From a virus: a stretch of 56,391 bases of DNA. The stretch lies in the IMG/VR virus record IMGVR_UViG_3300011271_000006, positions 1-56,391 of that record, one strand, 5' to 3'. The translations under genes were made by a program, and so were the position numbers. Each line of letters begins with the position of its first letter. The stretch's first letter is position 1. Shown here in pieces: positions 33,095 to 40,606 of the stretch. The notes under the pieces are model-generated. The model had not been told where the DNA came from, did no database searches, and saw nothing but the letters and a program-made list of their open reading frames with translations.

Positions 33095-33273
33095 CCTAGC
33101 GCCAATCCGGCAACTATACCCGCTAGGCTAGGTAATTAATGCGTTAGTTGATAACTTTTCCACTTCGGCAGCGCCAGGAAGCATCTTAACAGTAGGATTT
33201 AATTCCACAAGTTATCTATTTTATTAAACTGATGCTAACGCTCACCTGTTAGGAGAAATAGATGCTTCCTAAC
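33095..33273. ncRNA. Gene-free region with interlocking inverted repeats, candidate structured RNA
   Basis: The gap 32942-33273 has no credible gene. Its right part holds CCTAGCG/CGCTAGG (33095-33101 with 33121-33127), GCGTTAG/CTAACGC (33141-33147 with 33235-33241) enclosing GATAACTT/AAGTTATC (33150-33157 with 33209-33216), and an 11-bp pair AGGAAGCATCT/AGATGCTTCCT (33176-33186 with 33260-33270) that crosses the others. A local hairpin GTTAGGA/TCCTAAC (33248-33254 with 33267-33273) competes with the last pair. Crossing and competing stems suggest a pseudoknot or a two-state leader. Strand is uncertain. Confidence 0.5.
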
Positions 33274-33486
33274 TCAATCCTTAATAATACTAATCGTTAC
33301 TTTATCACCTTGCAATAACTCTGGTCTTTCATTCCCAATATATAAAGCTTCATAACTACCGCGAAGGTGAATAAACCAACCTAAGCTAACTTTATTGAAT
33401 GTAGCAGTATTACCAACACCACTAATATATCGCGAGCGAAAGCGTTCCTCGACTTGATCAACAATTGAGCTAAATTTTATGATCAT
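33274..33486 (-). CDS. Small hypothetical protein (70 aa)
   Basis: The start overlaps the 46-residue gene (ATGA). Strand-rich segments (GWFIHLRGSYEALYIGNERP, then GDKVTISIIKD) suggest a small beta barrel. Function is unknown. Confidence 0.6.
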   Translation of the reverse strand: MIIKFSSIVDQVEERFRSRYISGVGNTATFNKVSLGWFIHLRGSYEALYIGNERPELLQGDKVTISIIKD

Positions 33487-33623
33487 TTTTCTGGTTCAAT
33501 TGAAATAAGATACCACATTCCAGAAAACAATTCAATCCACACAAATTTATATTTACCTGAATACATCAATTGTCCATTTAAATAAACTGAAGATAATTTT
33601 CTAATTTCTTCTTTGATTAACAT
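33483..33623 (-). CDS. Small hypothetical protein (46 aa)
   Basis: Start and stop overlap both neighbours (TAATG at 33625-33621, ATGA at 33486-33483), strong support for a real gene. It begins MLIKEEIRKLSSVYLNGQLM and has an aromatic strand segment (KFVWIELFSGMWYLI). Function is unknown. Confidence 0.6.
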   Translation of the reverse strand: MLIKEEIRKLSSVYLNGQLMYSGKYKFVWIELFSGMWYLISIEPEK

Positions 33624-33961
33624 TATTTAATCTCCACTGACAAGCACCAATCTCTTATTTTCAATTTAGCTTCATAAACTATTCCATCCTTATAATCATA
33701 ATAATTATCAGGTGTCAAGGCTCTCAGCGCCGTCCAATCCTCCTGATGCTGCTCCTGCACCTTCTGACACCACTTGATTAGCTGATCCTTGGACCAGTTA
33801 CCAGGAGGAATGGCTTTAGCAAAACTAGTTCCAGTTGGAATATGCTTGACAGTCCATCCCCAATCATCTTCACTCTTGACAACACCAAGATCATCTACTT
33901 GTATCCAAGTATGATCAACAGCTTTAGACCAATCGCTAGTCCATTTCATAATCTTAATCAA
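33623..33961 (-). CDS. Hypothetical Trp-rich protein (112 aa)
   Basis: A TTG start at 33961 or an ATG at 33949 (MKWTSDWSKAVDH) is possible. The sequence is unusually rich in Trp (DDWGWTVKHI, GNWSKDQLIKWCQ, EDWTALRAL). No family is recognised. An 18-codon hydrophobic frame immediately upstream (ending 33958) could be a coupled peptide. Confidence 0.6.
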   Translation of the reverse strand: MIKIMKWTSDWSKAVDHTWIQVDDLGVVKSEDDWGWTVKHIPTGTSFAKAIPPGNWSKDQLIKWCQKVQEQHQEDWTALRALTPDNYYDYKDGIVYEAKLKIRDWCLSVEIK

Positions 33962-34015
33962 ATACCCAAAAGATGATTAAGATAAGGATAAGTATTCCAA
34001 TTTGATGCATCATTT

Positions 34016-34255
34016 TTAATTATCCTTCAATGAAGCGTCAATTGATTTTTCCCATACAGCATCATAAAATACAATATCAAACATATTATAATAATTATTA
34101 CGCTGTTGGTCAGTAGGTTCACGCATAGCTACGATAGCTGCTTTACCTAAAATATTATATTGTATTTTACCATCTTTAGGACCGCCACTAAAAGATAATC
34201 CATCTAAAGTTTTTTCAATAGCTTTTACCACTTGTTCAATCATTTCATTTGACAT
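34016..34255 (-). CDS. Small MREPT-type phage protein, second copy
   Basis: The 79 residues begin MSNEMIEQVVKAIEKTLDGL and contain AAIVAMREPTDQQRNNYYNM and VWEKSIDASL. The arrangement is the same as in the gene at 24797-25036. GGAGG lies five bases before the ATG. The pair probably arose by duplication or separate acquisition. Function is unknown. Confidence 0.7.
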   Translation of the reverse strand: MSNEMIEQVVKAIEKTLDGLSFSGGPKDGKIQYNILGKAAIVAMREPTDQQRNNYYNMFDIVFYDAVWEKSIDASLKDN

Positions 34256-34256
34256 T

Positions 34257-34349
34257 TCAACCTCCTATTATCACAAGCCATACAGCTATAGTTGATAGGA
34301 ACAGCGTTAGTGCGACAGTAGCAAGTAGGTCTGAGGCGTAGCTATTCAT
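34257..34349 (-). CDS. Tiny membrane protein (30 aa)
   Basis: The ATG overlaps the upstream stop (ATGA) and the end contains the ribosome site of the next gene. It encodes a single membrane segment, SDLLATVALTLFLSTIAVWL. Small size limits certainty. Confidence 0.45.
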   Translation of the reverse strand: MNSYASDLLATVALTLFLSTIAVWLVIIGG

Positions 34350-34540
34350 TTCTTATTCCTATAGCTTAAAATAATTTCACGCCGCTTGCGGAACTCACCT
34401 ATTACATTACCATCTTCACCACCAGCTATTTGTTCTGCATAATCCCAAACCATATCCATTAAAGCAGCTTTAGAAAGTTTTTCCATTTCCGTTAAATATT
34501 CTTGAGGTACAAAAACAGGAAGCTTATTTTTGAGGTTCAT
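34346..34540 (-). CDS. Small helical protein (64 aa)
   Basis: The ATG at 34540 follows GGAAGGGG; the longer frame is inside the upstream gene. It begins MNLKNKLPVFVPQEYLTEME and is helical with EFRKRREIILSYRNKK at the end. Function is unknown. Confidence 0.6.
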   Translation of the reverse strand: MNLKNKLPVFVPQEYLTEMEKLSKAALMDMVWDYAEQIAGGEDGNVIGEFRKRREIILSYRNKK

Positions 34541-34541
34541 T

Positions 34542-34718
34542 TTACCCCTTCCTTTCCAGTTTGACAACAGCAGTTGCAAGAGCAATCAATGAAGCTTCAT
34601 CCTCAATCCAATCCTTTCTTCGATCATCAAAAGAAAGACTGAGAGCAACTAGGAATTGATCAGGCTCTATATCGCCTCTGAGATATTGCTGACATACCTC
34701 GATAAGATCATCGATCAT
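34542..34718 (-). CDS. Small acidic helical protein (58 aa)
   Basis: The ATG overlaps the upstream stop (ATGA). It begins MIDDLIEVCQQYLRGDIEPD and continues QFLVALSLSFDDRRKDW, all helix. Placement within a coupled series of genes supports it. Function is unknown. Confidence 0.6.
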   Translation of the reverse strand: MIDDLIEVCQQYLRGDIEPDQFLVALSLSFDDRRKDWIEDEASLIALATAVVKLERKG

Positions 34719-34882
34719 TTTTTATTCCTTCGCTTCAACATCATAAGCTCCTGCTCAGCATTATGAGCATTACGAGCTACCTCAAGCAACGCCGCACCTT
34801 CTTCCTCAGTTCCTAAAGCTTCTTGAACAAGCTTGAGCAAGGAACGATAATATTCTCGATTAGCTTGACCATATGTATGCAT
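34715..34882 (-). CDS. Small helical protein (55 aa)
   Basis: GGAG lies eight bases before the ATG. It begins MHTYGQANREYYRSLLKLVQ and ends MMLKRRNKK, a single long amphipathic helix hairpin. It is the first gene behind the promoter at 35019-35046 and a leader hairpin. Confidence 0.6.
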   Translation of the reverse strand: MHTYGQANREYYRSLLKLVQEALGTEEEGAALLEVARNAHNAEQELMMLKRRNKK

Positions 34883-34909
34883 TTTTATTTCTCCATCCTT
34901 ACTTCATGA

Positions 34910-34939
34910 TTGCCAGTTGGAGAGGTTTATAACTGGCAA
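34910..34939 (-). promoter_or_regulatory. Leader hairpin before the 55-aa gene
   Basis: TTGCCAGTT (34910-34918) and AACTGGCAA (34931-34939) form a 9-bp stem with a 12-base loop, located between a promoter and the ATG at 34882. Further small inverted repeats (AACCTC/GAGGTT near 34983-35002) lie upstream. An attenuator or mRNA-stabilising leader is possible. Confidence 0.5.
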
Positions 34940-35018
34940 CCATCAAATAAGCTAGAGAGCTTTTACTATCTCCCGCATGAACAACCTCCTAGGTTTGAGG
35001 TTTACAAGCTACAAGACT

Positions 35019-35046
35019 ACAATACACTAATTCAGTTGGTTGTCAA
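35019..35046 (-). promoter_or_regulatory. Sigma70-like promoter, TTGACA-16-TATTGT
   Basis: On the minus strand TTGACA (35046-35041) overlaps the stop of the 67-residue gene and is followed after 16 bases by TATTGT (35024-35019). It should start transcripts for the cluster beginning at 34882. Confidence 0.6.
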
Positions 35047-35246
35047 ATCCATTTATCGATTTCTTCCTTAGCCAAAGCAACTGTTGCTTTTTCACCACTA
35101 TCTAAATAATGCTTTGTATTCATATTAAAAATAGTAAACCTAGCAACTAAACCGTTATCAGTCATAAATTGCCAAACATCGATAGCAATATTATTAATTT
35201 CTGCTCGTTCGCTACTGCGAAGCTTCTTCCAAGTTACTTCGATCAT
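35043..35246 (-). CDS. Small hypothetical protein (67 aa), first early gene
   Basis: It begins MIEVTWKKLRSSERAEINNI and has a mixed fold with ARFTIFNMNTKHYLDSGEKA and a final helix KEEIDKWI. It is the first gene behind the strongest promoter of the genome (35273-35300), with GGAGGCGAAG before the ATG. An early takeover function is possible but not shown. Confidence 0.6.
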   Translation of the reverse strand: MIEVTWKKLRSSERAEINNIAIDVWQFMTDNGLVARFTIFNMNTKHYLDSGEKATVALAKEEIDKWI

Positions 35247-35272
35247 CTTCGCCTCCCACTCTCGATATCTTC

Positions 35273-35300
35273 ATCATACACCTTTTCATTCCCTTGTCAA
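35273..35300 (-). promoter_or_regulatory. Strong sigma70-like early promoter, TTGACA-16-TATGAT
   Basis: The minus strand carries TTGACA (35300-35295), a 16-base spacer and TATGAT (35278-35273), 27 bases before the first early gene. It reads away from the candidate origin region. Confidence 0.75.
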
Positions 35301-35352
35301 CCATTTAAATAATTTAATTTACGATTTCCTCTATTATGGTATTTCTACAACA

Positions 35353-35594
35353 CTTTCAAGCACTTAACTCACCCATCCTTAACTTATTGTTTCTATTATC
35401 ATTTCTCACTTCTCTCAACAATATCAGTAGCTTAAGCTTATCTTGCATTGCAATATTTTATCCCGCATTGCAACAATGGTATCTAAATACTAGATGCTAA
35501 TATTATCATGATTTCAAATACTTAAACAACCCATTCTTAAGCTATTGATCCTACTGACATTCTCTTGTTTTCCCCAAAATATCAGTGATTTACA
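35353..35594. repeat. Degenerate ~80-bp direct duplication in the origin region
   Basis: The segment from 35353 to about 35436 aligns with 35512 to about 35594: both run TTTCAA, ACTTAA, ACCCAT, CTTAA, TATTG and end near AATATCAGT. By eye roughly two thirds of bases match. The GCATTGCAA motifs lie between the copies. Confidence 0.6.
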
Positions 35595-35857
35595 GCATGA
35601 AACAAACTGAAACAATTATCAAGTCGATTTAGGCGTTTTATCAATGATTTCAATGGGTTGTAAACAAATAGCCACAAATCAATGGGTTAGAAATTCCTCA
35701 GTAAAATCAATCACTTAACTCTTATAAATTCCAGGAAATAGAGCCTGCTAACCCCTTGATTTCTCTTACTTATATTAATATATATTAGAATATAATAAGA
35801 AGAAATAATGTATATTAGGAGTTATCAAGGTTTTATTATTTAATGAAGTACCAACAT

Positions 35858-35896
35858 TAGTTGTACCACTAAGTTGTACCACTTTCTTGTACCTCT
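35858..35896. repeat. Three tandem 13-bp iterons with core TTGTACC
   Basis: Units are TAGTTGTACCACT, AAGTTGTACCACT and TTCTTGTACCTCT, directly abutting at 35858, 35871 and 35884. Tandem iterons of near helical spacing are typical binding sites for replication initiators or repressors. They lie just after the most AT-rich tract. Confidence 0.7.
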
Positions 35897-36213
35897 TTAA
35901 TTATTTAACCTAAAGTATCTGACAGACAGAAATATACAGAGCGATATATTTTATACTTCAATATATTCCATCTAAACTCTTGAAATCGCTAATAAAAATC
36001 GATATTTTTACCCCATATATTTTGTTAAGAAATCCCGATAAATGGCTGCACCCAATATTATCCTAGCTCTAACTCATTGATCTATCTCACATTGTGGGGA
36101 AATATGTGACATTTCAACAACATAGCCAATCTCAATGAATTATTTGATTTTGATGCTTGACAACAGTTTCTAAGCATGAAATAAACAGTTTACCAAAGCA
36201 GGAATCTAGAAAA

Positions 36214-36399
36214 ATGTTAAAATTAACCAAAGCTCAAAGAAACTGGTTAATCTCTATGAACCGGCATAGGCAATGGATTATAGGTCCAGGACGCAAAATG
36301 CGATATTTTCTCACCTCAAATGGTTTAATTGAACAAAACAAAGAAGGTGCATGGAGAATAACACAAAAAGGAATTAACTTAATAACTCCATCTTCCTAA
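36214..36399 (+). CDS. Small winged-helix-like protein (61 aa)
   Basis: The ATG at 36214 follows AGGA; an upstream in-frame TTG at 36157 is instead part of a TTGACA box and is rejected as start. The C-terminal part (YFLTSNGLIEQNKEGAWRIT, then QKGINLI) has the wing pattern of small winged-helix proteins. It lies beside the candidate origin and its last 26 bp overlap the end of the primase/helicase gene on the other strand. A DNA-binding regulator is likely. Confidence 0.6.
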   Translation: MLKLTKAQRNWLISMNRHRQWIIGPGRKMRYFLTSNGLIEQNKEGAWRITQKGINLITPSS

Positions 36400-39300
36400 G
36401 AAAGAATGCTCGTTGAGTTGTTCCGTGCTTCGCAGAGAGTTCAACCTTATTAATTTCTCTAATTACATCACCATCAATCATGTTCTGAAGTGTTCGTTTG
36501 AGAGCCATTGTTGATCCTAATCTATCTAATCTAAATGCTGAACTAGCTATCAAACGTCTGCTCAAATAGGCATATGGAATAATTTTACTTTCATATATAT
36601 TCCGCTCAACACCATAAGATGATGCACGTTCCCAACCAATATTAAAATAATCTCTAATTACTCGAATAACTTCTTCTGTTTGCTTACTCTCACTTGATGA
36701 TTTACCAATCTCCCCACGATCAAACTTACCTGACAATGCGCGAATATCATTTTGAACCATATTAATTGACCATTGAACATATTCAGGAAGTACAATTGGA
36801 TCAGACATATTAACACCAATGGCAATAAGAGCAGATAGCTTCAAGACTTTCATATGCGCGCGGTTCCAGAGTTGCCGTAAAACCTCTTTCTGTGTAGCGT
36901 TAATTTGATCATCGGCAAATTTATCGAATTTCTTCAACAATTCTTCAGCATCTTTTGATGAAGCTATATTAATTACTCGCTTGTTGTACATAATCATTTC
37001 ACAATTGGCGGCAAGCGAAGCAAACTTTTCAATCAATGAGAACGAAGGTTGAGCTTCAAGGTGAGTGTGGGAAAGTGCTGGTCTCGCACCTTCATATTCA
37101 ACAATAAGAAATCGAGGTAGCAAACCATCAGCAATCATGTCCTCATTCAATGCACCATAAAATGTTGAAGGTGTACTTTCAGCAAGAATTGTGAATGAAG
37201 GCGAAACAGTTACATCAATGTTTTTATCCCTATCGGCATAAATTGTAGGACGAAATGATTGACCAAAGCCAGATTTGTGATATAAGTCTAAAAGCATTCG
37301 TTTGAGAGCTTTTTCAGCCGAATTGGAATGTGGGTTAGCTAACGCTTCTAATCTGAGACCGAATTCACCTAAGATGGAAACAAAACACTGAGAGACTTTA
37401 TTCAAATGTTTGATAAGAGCTTGACCACTTGCAATTTCGCTTGGACCGATGAAACCGATAGAGGTAGGAACTTGGAGGCGAATGGTATTCATCAAACGAT
37501 CTATTCCACTTGCCATTGCCTCCTTACCAGTATTATGATGAACTGTGAAATCAGCAGTTAAATATAAATGATCACCATCTAAGGTAAATCCAAAATATTC
37601 ACTATCAGAAAGTAATTCAATTTTAAATCCAGTTACTAACACATCTTTCTTTTGCTGGCGAGCTTTTGATTTCTTATATTCTAAAACAAGAGGTAATTCA
37701 CTTGTATTACCGCTAATGCTAACTCTATAATAAGTTCCACCTGTTCCATTTTGAGAGAGTTTTTCACAAGATTTTACATAAGCTGCATAACCAAGACTAC
37801 GAGCAATAAATACTACATCTTCAGCTAATTGCTTAGATTTAGAAATATAATCGTATGTATTACCGTTTGTTAAATTTCCATCAGTATCAAGTAAGCCAGC
37901 TAAAATTGCCATACGATCAAAACGAGAAGCAGTTTTATATATTAATGGAATAAATTTGTTTTCAGCTTTCTTTAACCATAAATTTAAATTTTGAATAGCA
38001 ATTTGTAATTGACTTTGACGACCATAATATACAGCGGAATAAGGATTTTTAATATAATTATCTTGAAAAGATTTATTACCAGAAACTTGAGTTGTGACAA
38101 CTTTCATATCAAAATGAAATTTAATAATATTTTTTGCTTTATTTCTAATACTTTCATCTTGACTGGTTAAAGCAATCCTAGGGCCAAATTGACCATCACC
38201 AATCATTGCTCCTAAAAACCAAGGATCAATAGGCAAGTGATTAGATTGAGTAAAATTTACCGCTTTACGCTCAAGTTTATTTCTATGTTTAAATTCATGA
38301 TTTTTATTAATCCAATCACATACTCGAATATTAGTTCTTTTTCTTGTAATTGTATCCACAAGAGATAAAATATGATTAATATTGACAATGAATTCTTGCC
38401 CCTTAGTAGGAATAATTTTAACCATTTGTTCTTTACCACGAGCAAGATTTAACACTTGACGTGATGAACTATCATAGCCCATAATAAGCTCATTAATTTG
38501 AATATCTTCTACGTTCTTTGTGGAACCATCATACATAAGAATTTTAGTTCCACGAGTATGACAACCTGTCTGTGCGAGTAGGAGGACATATTGGTTCAAA
38601 CCTGTGCCACTAATATTATAGGCACGCCCACAAACACCAGCCATTAAGCCAATGGCAGCAGCTAAGGCAATCTCAGGGACAGGGCGGGGAGCAGCTGCAT
38701 AGATAAATTGAGCAATCTCACCAAGCAAACCAGGAGGAATTTGAAGTGGAACATCATTTAAACGTGAATGGATGGTTGAATGTTGTTTTAGGACTTTTTT
38801 TTCTTGGTTTTTTAATTTATCTTCTAATGCAATTTTAAAGCCATCAAAATCTATCGGTGGCAACATACGATCAAACGACTTATTAATCATCCATATTAAA
38901 TAATCTTTACGTTTAGCTTTATCTCTAGTTCCAAGGCTAGATTTGTGGAAGATACGTATGATTTGGTTTCTGTTTTGAGTATAGAATGCAACAATATCAA
39001 TAAATGCGAAGTCTGCTTCGGATTGAGAAGGATATAATGATTGCCATTTTCCGCTGTAAAGATTTTTAAATTTATCTCCGTTGGCAGCATTAGAAGCTTG
39101 TTCAATGATTTGTTCATCTGTTTGCTTTTCCTTGTTGCTACCTCTGTAAACATTTGTTGCTATTCCTCCTGAACCCATTTGTTCATAAAGTTGAGTGAGA
39201 ATATGTTGACGATCAACAATTGGCTTGTTATTATAAACTTGACCAGTAAATGCAGCGTAACGACTTGATGAATATATTTCAATATAACTTCGTCGCCTGC

Positions 39301-39706
39301 CTTGTGGTATTGAACCTTTAATTATTATGTGTAGACCTTTACCAGAAGGTGAGATTTCAGACCAACTATCGAATTCTTTATATATTTTTAATTGTCGATC
39401 TAGCGCAACATTATCACCTTCCGTATCATCCAAATCAATAAATGTATAAGGGTCGCTATCAGTAAACACAAAACCAATCCCGCTATAACCATTGGATAGA
39501 TTATTAAGCACATTATCAAAACTAGACCAAGTGTCAGGATCACTAACACTCGCGAGCATATGCCTGATTGAATAAGGAACCTTCGTAGGCTTGGAAGCTC
39601 CAATATCTTCATTTTTCCACAGCACCCACTGATTTAATGCTTTCAATTCATCGGGAATATTGTTAAGAGATTTGCGCAATTCTTTTAGAATGTCGAAATA
39701 AGACAC
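36374..39706 (-). CDS. Primase-polymerase/DUF3987-like helicase with an intein
   Basis: The 1110-residue precursor (GTG start with GAGGG upstream) has an archaeo-eukaryotic-type primase domain (about 15-180: YTFIDLDDTEG with metal-binding acids, SPSGKGLHIII with the catalytic His), a linker like the NrS-1 helical domain (about 225-285), then a DUF3987-like helicase. Its P-loop is AQTG|TGKE, split by a 344-residue intein (382-725). Splicing would leave a 766-residue enzyme; the residue after GK is Glu instead of Ser/Thr. It should prime and unwind DNA for the phage family B polymerase. Confidence 0.85.
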   Translation of the reverse strand: MSYFDILKELRKSLNNIPDELKALNQWVLWKNEDIGASKPTKVPYSIRHMLASVSDPDTWSSFDNVLNNLSNGYSGIGFVFTDSDPYTFIDLDDTEGDNVALDRQLKIYKEFDSWSEISPSGKGLHIIIKGSIPQGRRRSYIEIYSSSRYAAFTGQVYNNKPIVDRQHILTQLYEQMGSGGIATNVYRGSNKEKQTDEQIIEQASNAANGDKFKNLYSGKWQSLYPSQSEADFAFIDIVAFYTQNRNQIIRIFHKSSLGTRDKAKRKDYLIWMINKSFDRMLPPIDFDGFKIALEDKLKNQEKKVLKQHSTIHSRLNDVPLQIPPGLLGEIAQFIYAAAPRPVPEIALAAAIGLMAGVCGRAYNISGTGLNQYVLLLAQTGCHTRGTKILMYDGSTKNVEDIQINELIMGYDSSSRQVLNLARGKEQMVKIIPTKGQEFIVNINHILSLVDTITRKRTNIRVCDWINKNHEFKHRNKLERKAVNFTQSNHLPIDPWFLGAMIGDGQFGPRIALTSQDESIRNKAKNIIKFHFDMKVVTTQVSGNKSFQDNYIKNPYSAVYYGRQSQLQIAIQNLNLWLKKAENKFIPLIYKTASRFDRMAILAGLLDTDGNLTNGNTYDYISKSKQLAEDVVFIARSLGYAAYVKSCEKLSQNGTGGTYYRVSISGNTSELPLVLEYKKSKARQQKKDVLVTGFKIELLSDSEYFGFTLDGDHLYLTADFTVHHNTGKEAMASGIDRLMNTIRLQVPTSIGFIGPSEIASGQALIKHLNKVSQCFVSILGEFGLRLEALANPHSNSAEKALKRMLLDLYHKSGFGQSFRPTIYADRDKNIDVTVSPSFTILAESTPSTFYGALNEDMIADGLLPRFLIVEYEGARPALSHTHLEAQPSFSLIEKFASLAANCEMIMYNKRVINIASSKDAEELLKKFDKFADDQINATQKEVLRQLWNRAHMKVLKLSALIAIGVNMSDPIVLPEYVQWSINMVQNDIRALSGKFDRGEIGKSSSESKQTEEVIRVIRDYFNIGWERASSYGVERNIYESKIIPYAYLSRRLIASSAFRLDRLGSTMALKRTLQNMIDGDVIREINKVELSAKHGTTQRAFFLRKMELLS
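37532..38563 (-). mobile_element. LAGLIDADG intein (344 aa) in the helicase P-loop
   Basis: The intein begins with Cys1 (CHTRGTKILMYDGSTKNVED, block A), has FIVNINHILSLV as block B, two LAGLIDADG-type motifs (FLGAMIGDGQF and LAGLLDTDGNL) for homing, and ends YFGFTLDGDHLYLTADFTVH then HN (blocks F and G), with Thr as the first downstream extein residue. It lies between Gly and Thr of AQTG|TGKE, so ATP binding is impossible until splicing. All residues needed for splicing appear intact, and both endonuclease motifs keep their acidic residues, so homing may still be active. Confidence 0.93.
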
Positions 39707-39731
39707 TTCGCACTTGCCCTCAAAAGATAGA

Positions 39732-39905
39732 TTAATTCAAGCCTTCGAGATTTGCTTGATTATTTAATGCTATTCTTATTATTTGAGATATAGAAATGCG
39801 TTTCTTTAATCTTTGTTCGAAGCTTGATCGAAGCTTGATTAATAGTTCATTATCTTCTTGAGATAGGGCGATGCTGATGCGATGCTCTTTACCATTTGTG
39901 GGCAT
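39732..39905 (-). CDS. Ribbon-helix-helix-like regulator (57 aa)
   Basis: The ATG at 39905 follows AAAGGCG; the longer frame to 39959 is not supported. It begins MPTNGKEHRISIALSQEDNE, a short strand followed by two helices (LLIKLRSSFEQRLKK, ISISQIIRIALNNQA), the Arc/CopG pattern. It lies 26 bases upstream of the primase gene and near the plus-strand promoter at 39991, which it may control. Confidence 0.65.
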   Translation of the reverse strand: MPTNGKEHRISIALSQEDNELLIKLRSSFEQRLKKRISISQIIRIALNNQANLEGLN

Positions 39906-39990
39906 ATTTTTATTCGCCTTTAAGTTGAAAAATGAGTGAGGGTTGCCTAGCTGGCACAAAAATAATTAAATCGTCAAGTAGTGAACTCGC

Positions 39991-40019
39991 TTGACTTGAA
40001 AATTTTAGGTAGGTAGACT
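39991..40019 (+). promoter_or_regulatory. Sigma70-like promoter of the plus-strand replication operon
   Basis: TTGACT (39991-39996), a 17-base spacer and TAGACT (40014-40019) lie 28 bases before the first plus-strand gene. The next genes run without a long gap to 44.4 kb. Regulation by the adjacent ribbon-helix-helix protein is plausible. Confidence 0.55.
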
Positions 40020-40046
40020 TGTGATTGTCTTAATGGTGATATTCAA

Positions 40047-40223
40047 ATGTATATTTATCCTCTTTATAATATTGAACCTAGCGGTTTACCAAAACAAAAT
40101 GTTTATGTTGATTTTGAAGATCATACAATTATTTGGTTTGCAGAAACAGGTGAAGTAAAAACATTTTGTAATAACTATACAACTTATGAAGTTAAAAATT
40201 ATAGTTGGGAATTAAATATATGA
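40047..40223 (+). CDS. Small hypothetical protein (58 aa)
   Basis: It begins MYIYPLYNIEPSGLPKQNVY and is strand-rich (VDFEDHTIIWFAETGEVK). The stop overlaps the next start (ATGA). It is the first gene of the plus-strand operon. Function is unknown. Confidence 0.55.
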   Translation: MYIYPLYNIEPSGLPKQNVYVDFEDHTIIWFAETGEVKTFCNNYTTYEVKNYSWELNI

Positions 40224-40438
40224 ATAATAAAATTGTTGAAATGGTTCCTACCAAAACTGATTATGAAACAGCTAAAGAAATAAAAGAAGAAGTGATTAAG
40301 CTCTATGAACCACTTCTCAAGCTATTAGCTGATGCTAATCGCAAAGGCTTTCAAGTACAAGTTGGCTGTGGTTTAGGTCCATTAGGTAATTATGTTATTC
40401 AACAGCTTCAAATAGTGAAAGTATTTAAGGATGAATAA
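40220..40438 (+). CDS. Small hypothetical protein (72 aa)
   Basis: The ATG at 40220 overlaps the upstream stop, deciding the start over a TTG at 40205. It begins MNNKIVEMVPTKTDYETAKE and is helical (KLYEPLLKLLADANRKGF), ending in a strand (GLGPLGNYVIQQLQIVKVF). Function is unknown. Confidence 0.6.
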   Translation: MNNKIVEMVPTKTDYETAKEIKEEVIKLYEPLLKLLADANRKGFQVQVGCGLGPLGNYVIQQLQIVKVFKDE

Positions 40439-40440
40439 TA

Positions 40441-40530
40441 ATGGCTTTTGAATTTGATATAGCTGTTAACGATAGTAAATGGAAGCGAGTAAATCGCCGT
40501 ATGATAAATTGGCAAGAGAAAAGAAAGTAA
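40441..40530 (+). CDS. Tiny hypothetical protein (29 aa)
   Basis: An ATG two bases after the previous stop opens a short basic frame, MAFEFDIAVNDSKWKRVNRR, then MINWQEKRK. Position in the operon is its only support. Confidence 0.3.
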   Translation: MAFEFDIAVNDSKWKRVNRRMINWQEKRK

Positions 40531-40606
40531 TAGATAACTTCCTAGATTTATATGGTCCCTTAAGTAAAAACAAATCTATCTATTCGAATTCATAAGGTAA
40601 TTGAAA

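Larger units (their letters stand above)
35301..36156. other. AT-rich gene-free region, candidate replication origin
   Basis: No credible gene is present in about 0.85 kb between the early promoter and a small winged-helix gene. It contains three tandem 13-bp iterons (35858-35896), an imperfect ~80-bp duplication (35353 and 35512), two GCATTGCAA motifs (35445 and 35465), two CAATGGGTT motifs (35651 and 35680) and a very AT-rich tract (about 35770-35820) that could melt. The primase/helicase gene is adjacent. These features together fit an origin; this is inference. Confidence 0.55.

Noticed and set aside
35301-36156. CRISPR array or tandem gene remnants in the origin region
   Set aside because: Repeats are either abutting 13-mers or one degenerate duplication; no regular spacer pattern and no recognisable protein fragments were seen.
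36157-36213. TTG start extending the 61-aa winged-helix gene upstream
   Set aside because: The TTG belongs to a TTGACA box and there is no ribosome site before it, whereas the ATG at 36214 has AGGA at good distance.
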